From contig NZ_VMNW02000063.1 of NCBI RefSeq assembly GCF_007713735.2, forward strand, positions 1-52,996: a DNA stretch of 52,996 bases, given 5' to 3'. The translations under genes were made by a program, and so were the position numbers. The notes under the pieces are model-generated. The model made no database searches. It saw nothing but the letters and a program-made list of their open reading frames with translations, and was not told the origin of the DNA. Source of the DNA: Amycolatopsis acidicola (lineage in GTDB: Bacteria; Actinomycetota; Actinomycetes; Mycobacteriales; Pseudonocardiaceae). This document shows positions 7,760-15,821 of this stretch, piece by piece; position 1 is the stretch's first letter, and every line of letters begins with the position of its first letter.

Positions 7760-8368
7760 CTAGATCAGCAGCCCCGTCATCACGGCCATGCCGAGGCCCA
7801 TCACGGCGTCGACGGCCAGGCCCGCGGCGGGGAGCCGGGGGCCATCGGCGACGCGGGCGGTGTCGATCGCCCGCGCCAGCCAGAACACCCCGGCCACCAG
7901 GAAACCGGCGGTCAGCACAAGCGCGACCACCGTGACGTGCGGCGGCGCGTCGAGCGTCATCGTGCCGGCGCCCATCGACATCCCGGCGTGCTCGCCGCCG
8001 GTGGGCATCTCCGCCATCGTCATGCCGGACATCGGCGCGGGCATCACCAGCACCATCCACGCCATCGCCGCCAGCATCGCCGCGTGGTAGCCCAGCGAAA
8101 GTTTCCCGTGGTGGCCGCGCACGTCGAACACGAGCAGCCCGGCGAACCACACGGCGGCCGCGCTGAACAACAGGATCTGCGGCACCCGCGCGAGGTTCAT
8201 CCCGGCAGGCCACGCCATCGCGATCATGCCCGCGCACATCGCGATATGCAGCAGGTCGCTGACGCGGTGGGCGGCGCCGCCGTGACGCACGCAGCGGTAC
8301 ACGCAGAACGCGCCGACCGCGGCGAACGCGATCGTCAGGATCCAGCGCAGGGTGGGTTCGGGAATCAT
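7760..8368 (-). CDS. DUF5134 membrane protein with Met/His-rich loop
   Basis: A 202-residue integral membrane protein with about six helices, typical of DUF5134. Between helices is a Met/His-rich stretch (GMTMAEMPTGGEHAGMSMG) of the sort that binds Cu(I). The ATG at 8368 overlaps the stop of the upstream PepSY gene by four bases, so the two are co-translated. The exact biochemical role is not known to me. Location beside copper genes and the methionine-rich loop suggest copper handling at the membrane. Confidence 0.75.
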   Translation of the reverse strand: MIPEPTLRWILTIAFAAVGAFCVYRCVRHGGAAHRVSDLLHIAMCAGMIAMAWPAGMNLARVPQILLFSAAAVWFAGLLVFDVRGHHGKLSLGYHAAMLAAMAWMVLVMPAPMSGMTMAEMPTGGEHAGMSMGAGTMTLDAPPHVTVVALVLTAGFLVAGVFWLARAIDTARVADGPRLPAAGLAVDAVMGLGMAVMTGLLI

Positions 8369-9690
8369 GCGGCCTTCCTCTCCGCCAGCAGGCCGCGCAG
8401 TACGTCCAGCGCGAGGAAGGCCAGCAGCGAAATTCCCAGCAGTGGCAGGAAATACCCGATCACGGCGGCGGCCACGAGCACCGGCGCGAGCACCTTGCCC
8501 GGCACCCGTCGCCAGGTTCCGCGCACCGGCGCCCGGCCGAAGCGGCCGCGCAGCCACCACATCCGGTAACCCCAGAACCCCAGGCACACCAAGCCGAGCG
8601 CGAGGAGCGTGAGCACGATCTGGTTGGCCTGCCCGAACAACAGGCCCATGTGCGCGTCGATGCCCCAGCGGCTGAGCTTCGCCGCGATCGGGTAGTCGGC
8701 GAAACGCAGCGTGTCGGTGATCCGGCCGCTGACCGGGTCGACCGTCATCGAGTCCTGTTTCTCCGGCCAGCTGCGCTGGATCTGTTGCACCACATAGCCT
8801 TTGCCCGCGCCGGTCGGCGGCCGCACCTCGACTGGATCGGACAGCCCGGCCTGCACAGTGGCGTCGCGCACCGCCTGGAACCCGATGTCCGCACCGGCGG
8901 GCGCGGCGACCTTCGCCGACACCGAAGGCGTGGTCCAGTCCAGCGCCGTCCGCAGATCGCTGATGCTCGAACCCGCGTGCAAAGACCAGGTCAGGCCGGT
9001 CGCGGACAGGAACAGTAACCCGGCCGCGGCCCACAGGCCCACGACGCCGTGCCACGACAGCAAGCGTTTGCGCCCGGGTTTTCCGCCCTCGGGCAGCAGC
9101 AGCGCGCGTTTCTGCTTGCGCCGCCGCCCGATCCACAACGCCAGCCCGGCGAGCACGATCACCCACAGCCAGCTGGCGGCCAGCTCGCTGTAGAGCCGGC
9201 CGAAGTCGCCGAGGTGCAGGCTGCGGTGCAGCGTGTCGATCCAGCCGCGCACCGGCAGCGCCTGGCCAGAGCCGTAGGTTTCCAGGCGGCCGCGGACCTC
9301 GCCGTCGTGCGGGTTGACGAAGACCGTGTCGTGGTAGCTCGGCGCCAGCCCGGGCCGGTCGAAGATCACCTGCGTGGTGTCGGTGGCCGTCGCGCCCGGC
9401 CGGATTCCGGTGATCTTCCCCTCGGGCACCAGTGCCTGCGCGATCTCGGCCTGCCGGTCCAGCGAGACCGCGCCCGGCGCCGCCGGAACGTGCAGCTCGT
9501 GCGCATACAGCGCCTGCTCCAGCTGTGGCGTGTAGACGTAGGCGATCCCGGTCAACGCCGCCACGACGAGGAACGGGCCGACGAAGACCCCGGCGTAGAA
9601 GTGCAGGCGCAGCAGCAGGGGCCGGATCGCGGCCCAGCCGGTCACCGGCACCGTGCCGGTGACCGGTGTTTCCCGTTCGCCGATCGACAT
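8365..9690 (-). CDS. PepSY-associated TM helix protein
   Basis: A 441-residue membrane protein of the PepSY-TM family. One helix lies near residues 35-60, followed by a large extracytoplasmic PepSY-containing segment, and then helices around 190-215, 345-375 and 400-430. ATG at 9690 is preferred over an upstream GTG (9714) because AGGGAG sits at the right distance. Family members are often tied to reductive metal uptake or to copper and iron loci. Co-transcribed with DUF5134 (four-base overlap). Substrate unknown; copper is inferred from the neighbours. Confidence 0.8.
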   Translation of the reverse strand: MSIGERETPVTGTVPVTGWAAIRPLLLRLHFYAGVFVGPFLVVAALTGIAYVYTPQLEQALYAHELHVPAAPGAVSLDRQAEIAQALVPEGKITGIRPGATATDTTQVIFDRPGLAPSYHDTVFVNPHDGEVRGRLETYGSGQALPVRGWIDTLHRSLHLGDFGRLYSELAASWLWVIVLAGLALWIGRRRKQKRALLLPEGGKPGRKRLLSWHGVVGLWAAAGLLFLSATGLTWSLHAGSSISDLRTALDWTTPSVSAKVAAPAGADIGFQAVRDATVQAGLSDPVEVRPPTGAGKGYVVQQIQRSWPEKQDSMTVDPVSGRITDTLRFADYPIAAKLSRWGIDAHMGLLFGQANQIVLTLLALGLVCLGFWGYRMWWLRGRFGRAPVRGTWRRVPGKVLAPVLVAAAVIGYFLPLLGISLLAFLALDVLRGLLAERKAA

Positions 9691-9764
9691 CGTGCTCCCT
9701 TCGCTCCCCGTCACTAGGACAGGTCGGCTGGGAGGCTTCGTGAGTTCCCGGCAATCCGGGCAGA

Positions 9765-10193
9765 TCAGATCCCGGTCCTGCCCGGCAACGGGGTGTCGTC
9801 GACGTAGCGGACCTCGTAGACGCGCTCGGTGAAGCGCCAGCCGTCCGGGGTCCGGCGGTAACGGTCGTGGTAGAGGGCGAAGTTCTGGTGGGAGCTGCCG
9901 TCGGTGAACCGGCCGAGCTCGGCGACGTAGGCGCGGCCGGTCGCGGTGTCGCCGTCCAGCCGGATCACGCCGGGGTGCGTGTTCTGCACGAAGAACTCCC
10001 AGCTGCCCTGCAACCGTTCGATGGCCGCGCGGATGTCGTCTCGGCCGGTGAACTCGAGCGCGCCCGGCGCGATCTGCCAGTGACCGTCTTCGGTGAACAG
10101 CGCCGCGAACCGGTCGTAGTCGTGCATCATCCCGGCGTCGGTGAACTCGCCCCGCAGCGCTTCGATCTCGAACCGGTCGGCGAAGTCTTCCAT
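9765..10193 (-). CDS. SnoaL-like / NTF2-fold protein
   Basis: A 142-residue single-domain alpha+beta-barrel protein (SnoaL_4 type). It begins MEDFADRFEIEALRGEF and contains DRFAALFTEDGHWQ and the late motif GWRFTERVYEVRYVD. Such proteins are small hydrolases, isomerases or ligand binders; the active role cannot be assigned. It follows the DoxX gene by 13 bases on the same strand. The pair is divergent from an ECF41 sigma factor whose own C-terminus is a SnoaL domain, so it is a probable target of that sigma factor. Confidence 0.8.
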   Translation of the reverse strand: MEDFADRFEIEALRGEFTDAGMMHDYDRFAALFTEDGHWQIAPGALEFTGRDDIRAAIERLQGSWEFFVQNTHPGVIRLDGDTATGRAYVAELGRFTDGSSHQNFALYHDRYRRTPDGWRFTERVYEVRYVDDTPLPGRTGI

Positions 10194-10206
10194 CGGTTCC
10201 CTCCGT

Positions 10207-10575
10207 TCAGCTGGTGAAGGACTGCGGCCCGAACCGGCCCCAGGCGACGACGACGGCGAGCGCGAGCAGCACCAGCGTCACTACGACGCCCTGTGCTTCG
10301 CGGCGGCGGAGGTGGAAGGTGACCGCACCGGCCATCAGCACCGCCGCGCCGACGGCGGCGACCGGCACGAGCACTTCCGCGATGCCGAGCGCGGCGGGCA
10401 GGATGAGTCCGGCGGTGGCCAGGATTTCGAGTACGCCGACGAGCCGCATGAGCCCGGCACCGCCGAAAGGCGCGGCGGCGGCCAGTTTCTCCTGGGACTG
10501 GGTGAGTTTCAGGACGCCGCTGGCCAGGAAGGTGGCGGCCAGCAGGCCCGCGATGATCCAGAGTGCGAGGTTCAT
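10207..10575 (-). CDS. DoxX family membrane protein
   Basis: A 122-residue protein with four hydrophobic helices and the DoxX-like N-terminus LALWIIAGLLAATFLASGVLKLT. DoxX-like proteins are associated with redox stress and membrane thiol or quinone chemistry, but this member has no assigned role. No ribosome-binding site is obvious before ATG 10575. First gene of a two-gene unit with the SnoaL protein; divergent from the ECF41-type sigma gene, 96 bases apart. Confidence 0.8.
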   Translation of the reverse strand: MNLALWIIAGLLAATFLASGVLKLTQSQEKLAAAAPFGGAGLMRLVGVLEILATAGLILPAALGIAEVLVPVAAVGAAVLMAGAVTFHLRRREAQGVVVTLVLLALAVVVAWGRFGPQSFTS

Positions 10576-10671
10576 ACGGAGCAGACGACGCGGGCAGCCG
10601 GAATGTCAGGCTCACGATCGGGGGCGCTGTTTCGTCGTAGTGGTGACGGCGAGGACGGACAAGGGGATCGC

Positions 10672-11520
10672 ATGACCGAAGCGCTGATGAACGAGCGGCA
10701 GCGGCTGATCAACCTCGGGTACCGGCTGCTCGGTTCCCTGGCCGAGGCCGAGGACGTGGTGCAGGAGACCTACGCCCGCTGGTACGCGCTCTCCCCGGCG
10801 CGGCGCGACGAGATCGAAGTACCCGCGGCCTGGCTGACCAGGGTTGCCGGGCGGATCTGCCTCGACCTGCTCGGCTCGGCGCGGGCGCGACGGGAAAGCT
10901 ATGTGGGGGAATGGATCCCCGAGCCCGTGCCCGCCGGCGGTGATCCGGCCGACCGGGTCACCCTCGACGAGTCGGTCAGCATGGCGTTCCTCGTGATGCT
11001 CGAATCGATGACCCCGGCCGAACGCGTGTCGTTCATCCTGCACGACGTTTTCCGGTACCCCTTCGCGGAAGTCGCCGAGATCGTCGGCCGCACGCCCGCT
11101 GCCTGCCGTCAGCTCGCTTCGTCGGCCCGGCGCCGCGTCCGCGAGTCGCACACACCGGCGACAACGGCGGCACGGCAGGCGGAGATCGTGCGGGAGTTCG
11201 GGCGAGCCTGGGCGGCGAAGGACATCGAGGCGCTCGTCAGCCTGCTCGACCCCGGGGTGACCGCCATCGGCGACGGCGGCGGCCTGGTGACTGCCACGGT
11301 CGAGCCGGTCGTGGGGGCGTCGCCGGTGGCCGCGAGGTTCGTGGGCCTCGCCGAGCTGGCGACGGCGCTGACCGTGCAGGAACGGGTGGTCAACGGGGAG
11401 CCCGGCCTGGTGGCCCGGGACCACGACGAGCTGACCGTGCTGGCGTTCGAGATCACCGGCGAGAAGATCACGCACATCTGGGCCGTGCGTAACCCCGAGA
11501 AGCTCCGGCCCTGGAGCTAA
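10672..11520 (+). CDS. ECF41-type sigma factor with C-terminal SnoaL domain (SigJ-like)
   Basis: A 282-residue sigma factor. Region 2 (NLGYRLLGSLAEAEDVVQETYARW) and region 4 (FRYPFAEVAEIVGRTPAACRQLASSARRRV) are followed by a ~100-residue SnoaL-like domain beginning ARQAEIVREFGRAWAAKDIEALVSLLDP. In ECF41 this extension replaces a separate anti-sigma factor. ATG at 10672 begins the family-standard MTEALMNERQRLINLGYRLL. ECF41 members usually control one divergent promoter beside them, here DoxX/SnoaL. The last four bases overlap the stop region of the convergent TPP-enzyme gene. Confidence 0.88.
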   Translation: MTEALMNERQRLINLGYRLLGSLAEAEDVVQETYARWYALSPARRDEIEVPAAWLTRVAGRICLDLLGSARARRESYVGEWIPEPVPAGGDPADRVTLDESVSMAFLVMLESMTPAERVSFILHDVFRYPFAEVAEIVGRTPAACRQLASSARRRVRESHTPATTAARQAEIVREFGRAWAAKDIEALVSLLDPGVTAIGDGGGLVTATVEPVVGASPVAARFVGLAELATALTVQERVVNGEPGLVARDHDELTVLAFEITGEKITHIWAVRNPEKLRPWS

Positions 11521-13139
11521 TGCCCGTGGAAAGCTTCCGCGAGCCACCATGAACCGCCGTCGTCGGTGATCTTCGCGTCGATGACCAAGGGGGTTTCCCT
11601 GGGTCCCGCAAGCCATTCACGCACTCCGGCGAGGTCGGCGGGCGTGCGCACGGTGACCCCGGCGCAGCCGAACCCGCGGCCGATCGCGGCGGCGTCGGTC
11701 GGCGGGAACGTGACCGTGGCGTGGTCGCCGGGGAAGTGGTGGACCTCCGCCCCGTAGGCGGCGTCGTGGTAGACGACCACCACGAGCGGCAGGCGCAGCC
11801 GGACGGCGGTCTCCAGATCGGCGACCGCCATGTGGAACCCGCCGTCCCCGAGCGCCGCGACGGGCAGCCTGCCGGGCTGGGCGAGCGCCGCGCCGAGCGC
11901 CGTCGCCAATCCGAGCCCGATCGACTGGAACGCTTGCGTGAAACAGAATCCGAGCTCGTCGGGCACGCTCAGGTACGCGCTGGGGTAGCCCATGAAGTTG
12001 CCGGAATCCACGGCCACCACGCGTTCGGCCGGCAGGATCCGGTCGAGTTCGGCGGAGAGGGTTCGCGGGTCTATCCGCGTGCCGGTCGACTCGTCGGTGA
12101 AGTCCGCCGTGGACCACCGGGCCCTCGCGGCGATCCGCTCGCGCAGTTCGGGGGAGCGGTAGCCGTCGCGTTTTTCGACCCGGCTCAGGAGCGCCGCGGC
12201 GGTGAGGGCGCAGTCGCCGAGGACGCCGGCGTCGATGGGCCGCTGCTCGCCGAGCTTCTCGATGTCCACTTGCGCCAGTCGCGCGCCGGGCCCGATCAGC
12301 TTGCCCTGCTTGGTGGTCCACCGGTTCAGCGCGCAGCCCCAGCCGACGATCAGGTCGGCCCCCGTGATCAGCTCCGCCGCCAGCGGCGAGGCGAAGCCCC
12401 CGGAAATGCCGAGGGACCACGGGTTTTCGTGGAACAACCCGTTGGCCACCGCCGAAGTGGCGAGCAGCGCGCCACAGGCCTCGGCCAGCGCGCTGATTTC
12501 CGAGGCCGCTCCGCGCGCCCCGCGTCCGGCGATGAACACCGGGCGCTCGGCGTTCCGGAGCAGTCCGGTGAGCGCGGCCAGGCCCGGTTCGTCGGGCTCG
12601 ACCAGGGGAGCGGGCCCGATCGGCTCGATCTCGCCTGGTTCCGGCGCATCCATCGCCTGCACGTCGAGCGGCAGGTTCAGCACCACCGTCCGGCGCTCGT
12701 GCAGGGCTGTGCGGTACGCGTGCACGGTGTCTTCGAGGGCCGTCCCGGGGGAGCGCACCCGGTGCGAGAGCGCGCCGACGGACCGGACGAGCGCGTCCTG
12801 GTCGATGCGGAAGTTGTTGAGGGGATCGGATTCCGGGGTGTCCGCGGTGAGCACCAGCAGCGGGGTGCGGCTCTTGGCCGCCTCGCCGATGCCGGTCATC
12901 GCGTTGGTCAGCCCGCAGCCCTGGTGCGTCGACACGATCGCCACGCGGCCGCTCGTGCGCGCGTACGCGTCGGCCGCCGTCGCCGCGCCGGCTTCGTGCC
13001 GGGTCGCGTAGAACTCCACGCCCGCCGCGCGCAAGGCGTTGGTGACGTGGAAGTTGCCGCTGCCGACGACCCCGAAGACCGGGCCGGCGCCGAGCCGCGC
13101 CAGCACCCGCCCGGTCAGCTCCGCGACCAGCACGCTCAC
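11517..13139 (-). CDS. Thiamine pyrophosphate-dependent enzyme (acetolactate synthase/benzoylformate decarboxylase superfamily)
   Basis: A 540-residue three-domain TPP enzyme. Glu49 in RHEAGAATAADAYAR is the conserved cofactor-activating glutamate. The C-terminal TPP/Mg site starts GDG at 431-433, and the usual Asn of the GDG-x26-N motif is Asp here (HDAAYG, about 459). GTG at 13139 overlaps the cyclase stop (GTGA). It is the last gene of an SDR-cyclase-TPP operon. The operon partners suggest a decarboxylase or carboligase in degradation of an unidentified 2-oxo acid. It is not a clear acetolactate synthase, since no regulatory subunit gene is present. Confidence 0.8.
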   Translation of the reverse strand: MSVLVAELTGRVLARLGAGPVFGVVGSGNFHVTNALRAAGVEFYATRHEAGAATAADAYARTSGRVAIVSTHQGCGLTNAMTGIGEAAKSRTPLLVLTADTPESDPLNNFRIDQDALVRSVGALSHRVRSPGTALEDTVHAYRTALHERRTVVLNLPLDVQAMDAPEPGEIEPIGPAPLVEPDEPGLAALTGLLRNAERPVFIAGRGARGAASEISALAEACGALLATSAVANGLFHENPWSLGISGGFASPLAAELITGADLIVGWGCALNRWTTKQGKLIGPGARLAQVDIEKLGEQRPIDAGVLGDCALTAAALLSRVEKRDGYRSPELRERIAARARWSTADFTDESTGTRIDPRTLSAELDRILPAERVVAVDSGNFMGYPSAYLSVPDELGFCFTQAFQSIGLGLATALGAALAQPGRLPVAALGDGGFHMAVADLETAVRLRLPLVVVVYHDAAYGAEVHHFPGDHATVTFPPTDAAAIGRGFGCAGVTVRTPADLAGVREWLAGPRETPLVIDAKITDDGGSWWLAEAFHGH

Positions 13140-13915
13140 ACCACCCGTTCCACCAGCGCGTAGACCCGGGCCGGGCTGCCCGACCCACCCACGATCGGCA
13201 GCGGCGACACCACCAGCACCGCGCCGGTCGGCGGCAGCAACGCGAGGTTCCGCAGCTGCGTCAGCCCGCATTTCCCGGCGCCGAGAATCCTGTCGTGGCA
13301 AGGGAAAATCGGGTCCAACTCGGCGGCGCGGCCCGCGTCGGTGCCCACCGTCTCCACGCCGAACCCGGCGATCGGGGTCTGCTCCGCCAGCCACCGCGCG
13401 CAGTCCGGGGACACGCCGGGCGTGTGCGAGGCGCCGTCGTCGACGTTGAGGAACTCGTCCTGAGTGTTGGACCGGCTGTCCCAACCCGTGCGGTAGAGGA
13501 GCCAGCCACCCTCCGGGAGCGGGCCGTGCTCGGCTTCCCATGCCTGCACATGCTCGACTTCGAGCAGGAAGTCGGGGTTCCCGGCGACCTTGTCGGTCGC
13601 GTCGAGCACGACCGCGGGCGCGACGAGCGTGCGAAGCGGGATCTGGTCGACGCTGGCGCCGTCCTTGCCGGAAAGCCAGTGGTTCGGCGCGTCGACGTGC
13701 GTGCCCACGTGCTCGCCGGTGTGGATGTCGTTCCAGTACCAGCGGGGGCCGCGCTCGTCGTAGCGGCTGATCTCCTCCAGCCGGAAGTTCACCGTGTTCG
13801 CGAACGGCGGCGGCAGCTGGAGGATGGGGGTGGACTCCGACAGCGGGGCTGTCAGGTCGACCACCTCCACCCGCTCGTCTCGCAGCGCGGTCAGCAGCTC
13901 GGGCAATACGGGCAC
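13136..13915 (-). CDS. Cyclase family protein (kynurenine formamidase-like hydrolase)
   Basis: A 259-residue metal-dependent hydrolase of the cyclase / KynB-like family. The signature H-x-G-T-H-x-D-x-P-x-H appears as GEHVGTHVDAPNHW (around residues 68-81), giving the Mn/Zn ligands. GWLLYRTGWD and GFGVETVGTD are further family blocks. Family members hydrolyse N-formylkynurenine, isatin or cyclic imides. Lack of other tryptophan-pathway genes nearby argues against kynurenine formamidase. It overlaps the TPP-enzyme start by four bases. Confidence 0.82.
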   Translation of the reverse strand: MPVLPELLTALRDERVEVVDLTAPLSESTPILQLPPPFANTVNFRLEEISRYDERGPRWYWNDIHTGEHVGTHVDAPNHWLSGKDGASVDQIPLRTLVAPAVVLDATDKVAGNPDFLLEVEHVQAWEAEHGPLPEGGWLLYRTGWDSRSNTQDEFLNVDDGASHTPGVSPDCARWLAEQTPIAGFGVETVGTDAGRAAELDPIFPCHDRILGAGKCGLTQLRNLALLPPTGAVLVVSPLPIVGGSGSPARVYALVERVV

Positions 13916-13947
13916 GGCGACCTCCTTCGGCAGTCCGGAGTCCGACC

Positions 13948-14679
13948 CTATTGCGCTGTCCAGCCGCCGTCGACGGGGAGGAGGGCGCCGGTGACGAAGG
14001 CGGCCGCGTCGGAGGACAGGAAGGCCACGGCTTCCGCGACCTCCCCGGGACGCCCGATCCGGCCGAGTGGGTGCGCGGGACCGAAGGACGCGAGCATCTC
14101 GCGCCCGTTTTCGACCACGCCCTCCATGATGTCGGTGTCGATGACGCCCGGCAGCACGGCATTCGACCGGATGCCCTTCGGCCCGCCCTCGATCGCGAGC
14201 ACTCGCGTGATCTGCGCGAGCGCGCCTTTCGAAGCGGCGTAAGCGGTTTGCGTCTCGAAGGCGACGACCGACGACACCGAGGCGATGGACACGATCGAAC
14301 CGCCGCCGCGCGCCTCCATCACGCGGAAGGCTTCGCGGGCCTGCACGAAGTTGCCGCCCGCGTTGACCCGCAGGATGCCTTCGAACTCCGCGACGCTCGT
14401 CTCGGTGACCGGCTTGTTCAGCGTGCGGCCCGCGTTGTTGACCAGGATGTCCAGACCGCCGAACCGCTCGACGGCGAGCCGCATCGTGGCGCGGGCGAGG
14501 TCCTCGTCGGCGACGTCGCCCACGAGCACGGCCACGTCGTCGGCTTCCAGATCCTTCACGGCTTCGGACAGGTCGGTGACGACGAGCCGCGCGCCGCGCT
14601 CCCGCAGCAACTCCGCGGTGGCGCGGCCGATGCCGCGGGCGGCTCCGGTGACGACGGCGGTCTTTCCGGTGAAGTCCAT
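13948..14679 (-). CDS. Short-chain dehydrogenase/reductase
   Basis: A 243-residue classical SDR. The cofactor motif TGAARGIG is at about 12-19, followed by NNAGRTL, and the catalytic Ser plus YAASK. Asp at the end of the second beta strand (VVTDLSEA) points to NAD rather than NADP. It ends in VDGGWTAQ as usual. ATG 14679 gives the normal N-terminus MDFTGKTAVVTG. First gene of the SDR-cyclase-TPP operon and divergent from the XRE regulator, with a palindromic operator between. Substrate unknown. Confidence 0.88.
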   Translation of the reverse strand: MDFTGKTAVVTGAARGIGRATAELLRERGARLVVTDLSEAVKDLEADDVAVLVGDVADEDLARATMRLAVERFGGLDILVNNAGRTLNKPVTETSVAEFEGILRVNAGGNFVQAREAFRVMEARGGGSIVSIASVSSVVAFETQTAYAASKGALAQITRVLAIEGGPKGIRSNAVLPGVIDTDIMEGVVENGREMLASFGPAHPLGRIGRPGEVAEAVAFLSSDAAAFVTGALLPVDGGWTAQ

Positions 14680-14780
14680 GGGATTCCTTGTCAGCGTTGT
14701 GCGGCGGGGCGGACGACGATCTCGCCAGCGTTCATGGCCTCGACGATCCGCGCCGCGGAAACGGTCAGGGAGGGCGGTTT

Positions 14781-14807
14781 CTTCCTGGGTGCGCCGCACC
14801 CAGGAAG
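14781..14807. promoter_or_regulatory. 27-bp perfect palindrome, candidate operator
   Basis: CTTCCTGGGTGCG, one central base, then its exact reverse complement. It lies 30 bases upstream of the XRE regulator's GTG and about 100 bases upstream of the SDR gene. That is where a divergent local regulator would bind both promoters. Without a T-tract it is unlikely to be a terminator. Confidence 0.7.
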
Positions 14808-14837
14808 ATCCGCTCGCGGCCGCCTACGCTGGGATTC

Positions 14838-15674
14838 GTGACTGAGCTAGGCGATTACCTCCGCGCCCGGCGCGGGCTGGTCGGCCCGGCCGAGGTGAAC
14901 CTGCCGAGCACCGGGTACCGGCGCGTGCCCGGCCTGCGCCGCGAAGAGGTGGCGCTGCTGGCCGGGATCAGCGTGGACTACTACGTGCGGCTGGAGCAGG
15001 GGCGCGAGCGCACCCCGTCCGCTTCGGTGCTCGACGCGCTTTCGGCCGCGCTGCGGCTGCCCGAGGACTCCCGCCAGCACCTGTTCCGTCTGGGCGGGCT
15101 GAGTCCGCGCGCCGGTGACCCCGCGGTGAGTGACAGGGTGGACCCCAGCCTGCTGGAGCTGATGTCCGCGTGGCCGGGCAACCCGGCGATCGTCTACAAC
15201 CGCGCCTACGACGTGCTGGCGTCCAACGCGATCGCCGACGCGCTGTTCCACGATTGGGCACACTCGTGGAACCTCATGCACATCGTGTTCACCGACCCGG
15301 CCGCGCGTTCGTTCTACCGCGACTGGCCGGAAGTGGCGCGGAACTCGGTGGCCGGCTTCCGGCTGGGCCACGGGAAAGCACCGGACGATCCGCGCATCCG
15401 GCAGGTGCTGGGCGAACTGCTGGCCGCGAGCCCGGAGTTCGCGGAGCTGTGGACGAAGCACGACGCCAGGGGAAAGACGTTGGAGCGCAAGCGGTTCGAG
15501 CACCACGAGGTCGGCGGGCTGACACTGACCATGCAGACCTTCGACGTGCGCTCCAGCCCGGGGCAGGAGCTGGTCGTGTACCACGCCGAGGCGGGCTCGC
15601 CGAGCAGCGAAGCTTTGGCGTTGCTGGGAACTCTCGCCGCGACCTCGCGGCAGGACCGGTCGATCAGTCCATAG
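14838..15674 (+). CDS. XRE-family regulator with MmyB-like ligand domain
   Basis: A 278-residue regulator. The N-terminal HTH holds the characteristic PGLRREEVALLAGISVDYYVRLEQGRE (about residues 33-60). The C-terminal MmyB-like domain contains WPGNPAIVYNRAYDVLASNAIADALF, FTDPAARSFYRDW and ARGKTLERKRFEHHEVGGLTL. These proteins are typically divergent from an oxidoreductase gene they control, and here an SDR is divergent. GTG at 14838 is chosen because it starts the family's usual VTELGDYLRARR. Ligand unknown (a fatty acid is reported for some relatives). Confidence 0.9.
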   Translation: MTELGDYLRARRGLVGPAEVNLPSTGYRRVPGLRREEVALLAGISVDYYVRLEQGRERTPSASVLDALSAALRLPEDSRQHLFRLGGLSPRAGDPAVSDRVDPSLLELMSAWPGNPAIVYNRAYDVLASNAIADALFHDWAHSWNLMHIVFTDPAARSFYRDWPEVARNSVAGFRLGHGKAPDDPRIRQVLGELLAASPEFAELWTKHDARGKTLERKRFEHHEVGGLTLTMQTFDVRSSPGQELVVYHAEAGSPSSEALALLGTLAATSRQDRSISP

Positions 15675-15821
15675 TGGACCGGAACTGTCGGCCGGATTCC
15701 ACGGGAAAATGTTAGCGTTCCCTCCATTCCCTTGCCCGGCCGGGTAGCGCGCTGGTATCGAGGGAGTGACGTTCGGCGGAACGGGGAACGAGCTGCCGAT
15801 CCATCGATCGAGGGGCAGTAC

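Noticed and set aside
7387..7935. Open frames with heptapeptide repeats through array A on both strands
   Set aside because: The 21-base period removes stops in every frame. Frames are open on both strands with biased composition and no conserved family, so coding is unlikely.
10604..10636. ECF41 promoter (TGTCA ... CGTC) between DoxX and the sigma gene
   Set aside because: The boxes are present, but the 22-base spacer is too long on the plus strand and the minus-strand version is too short.
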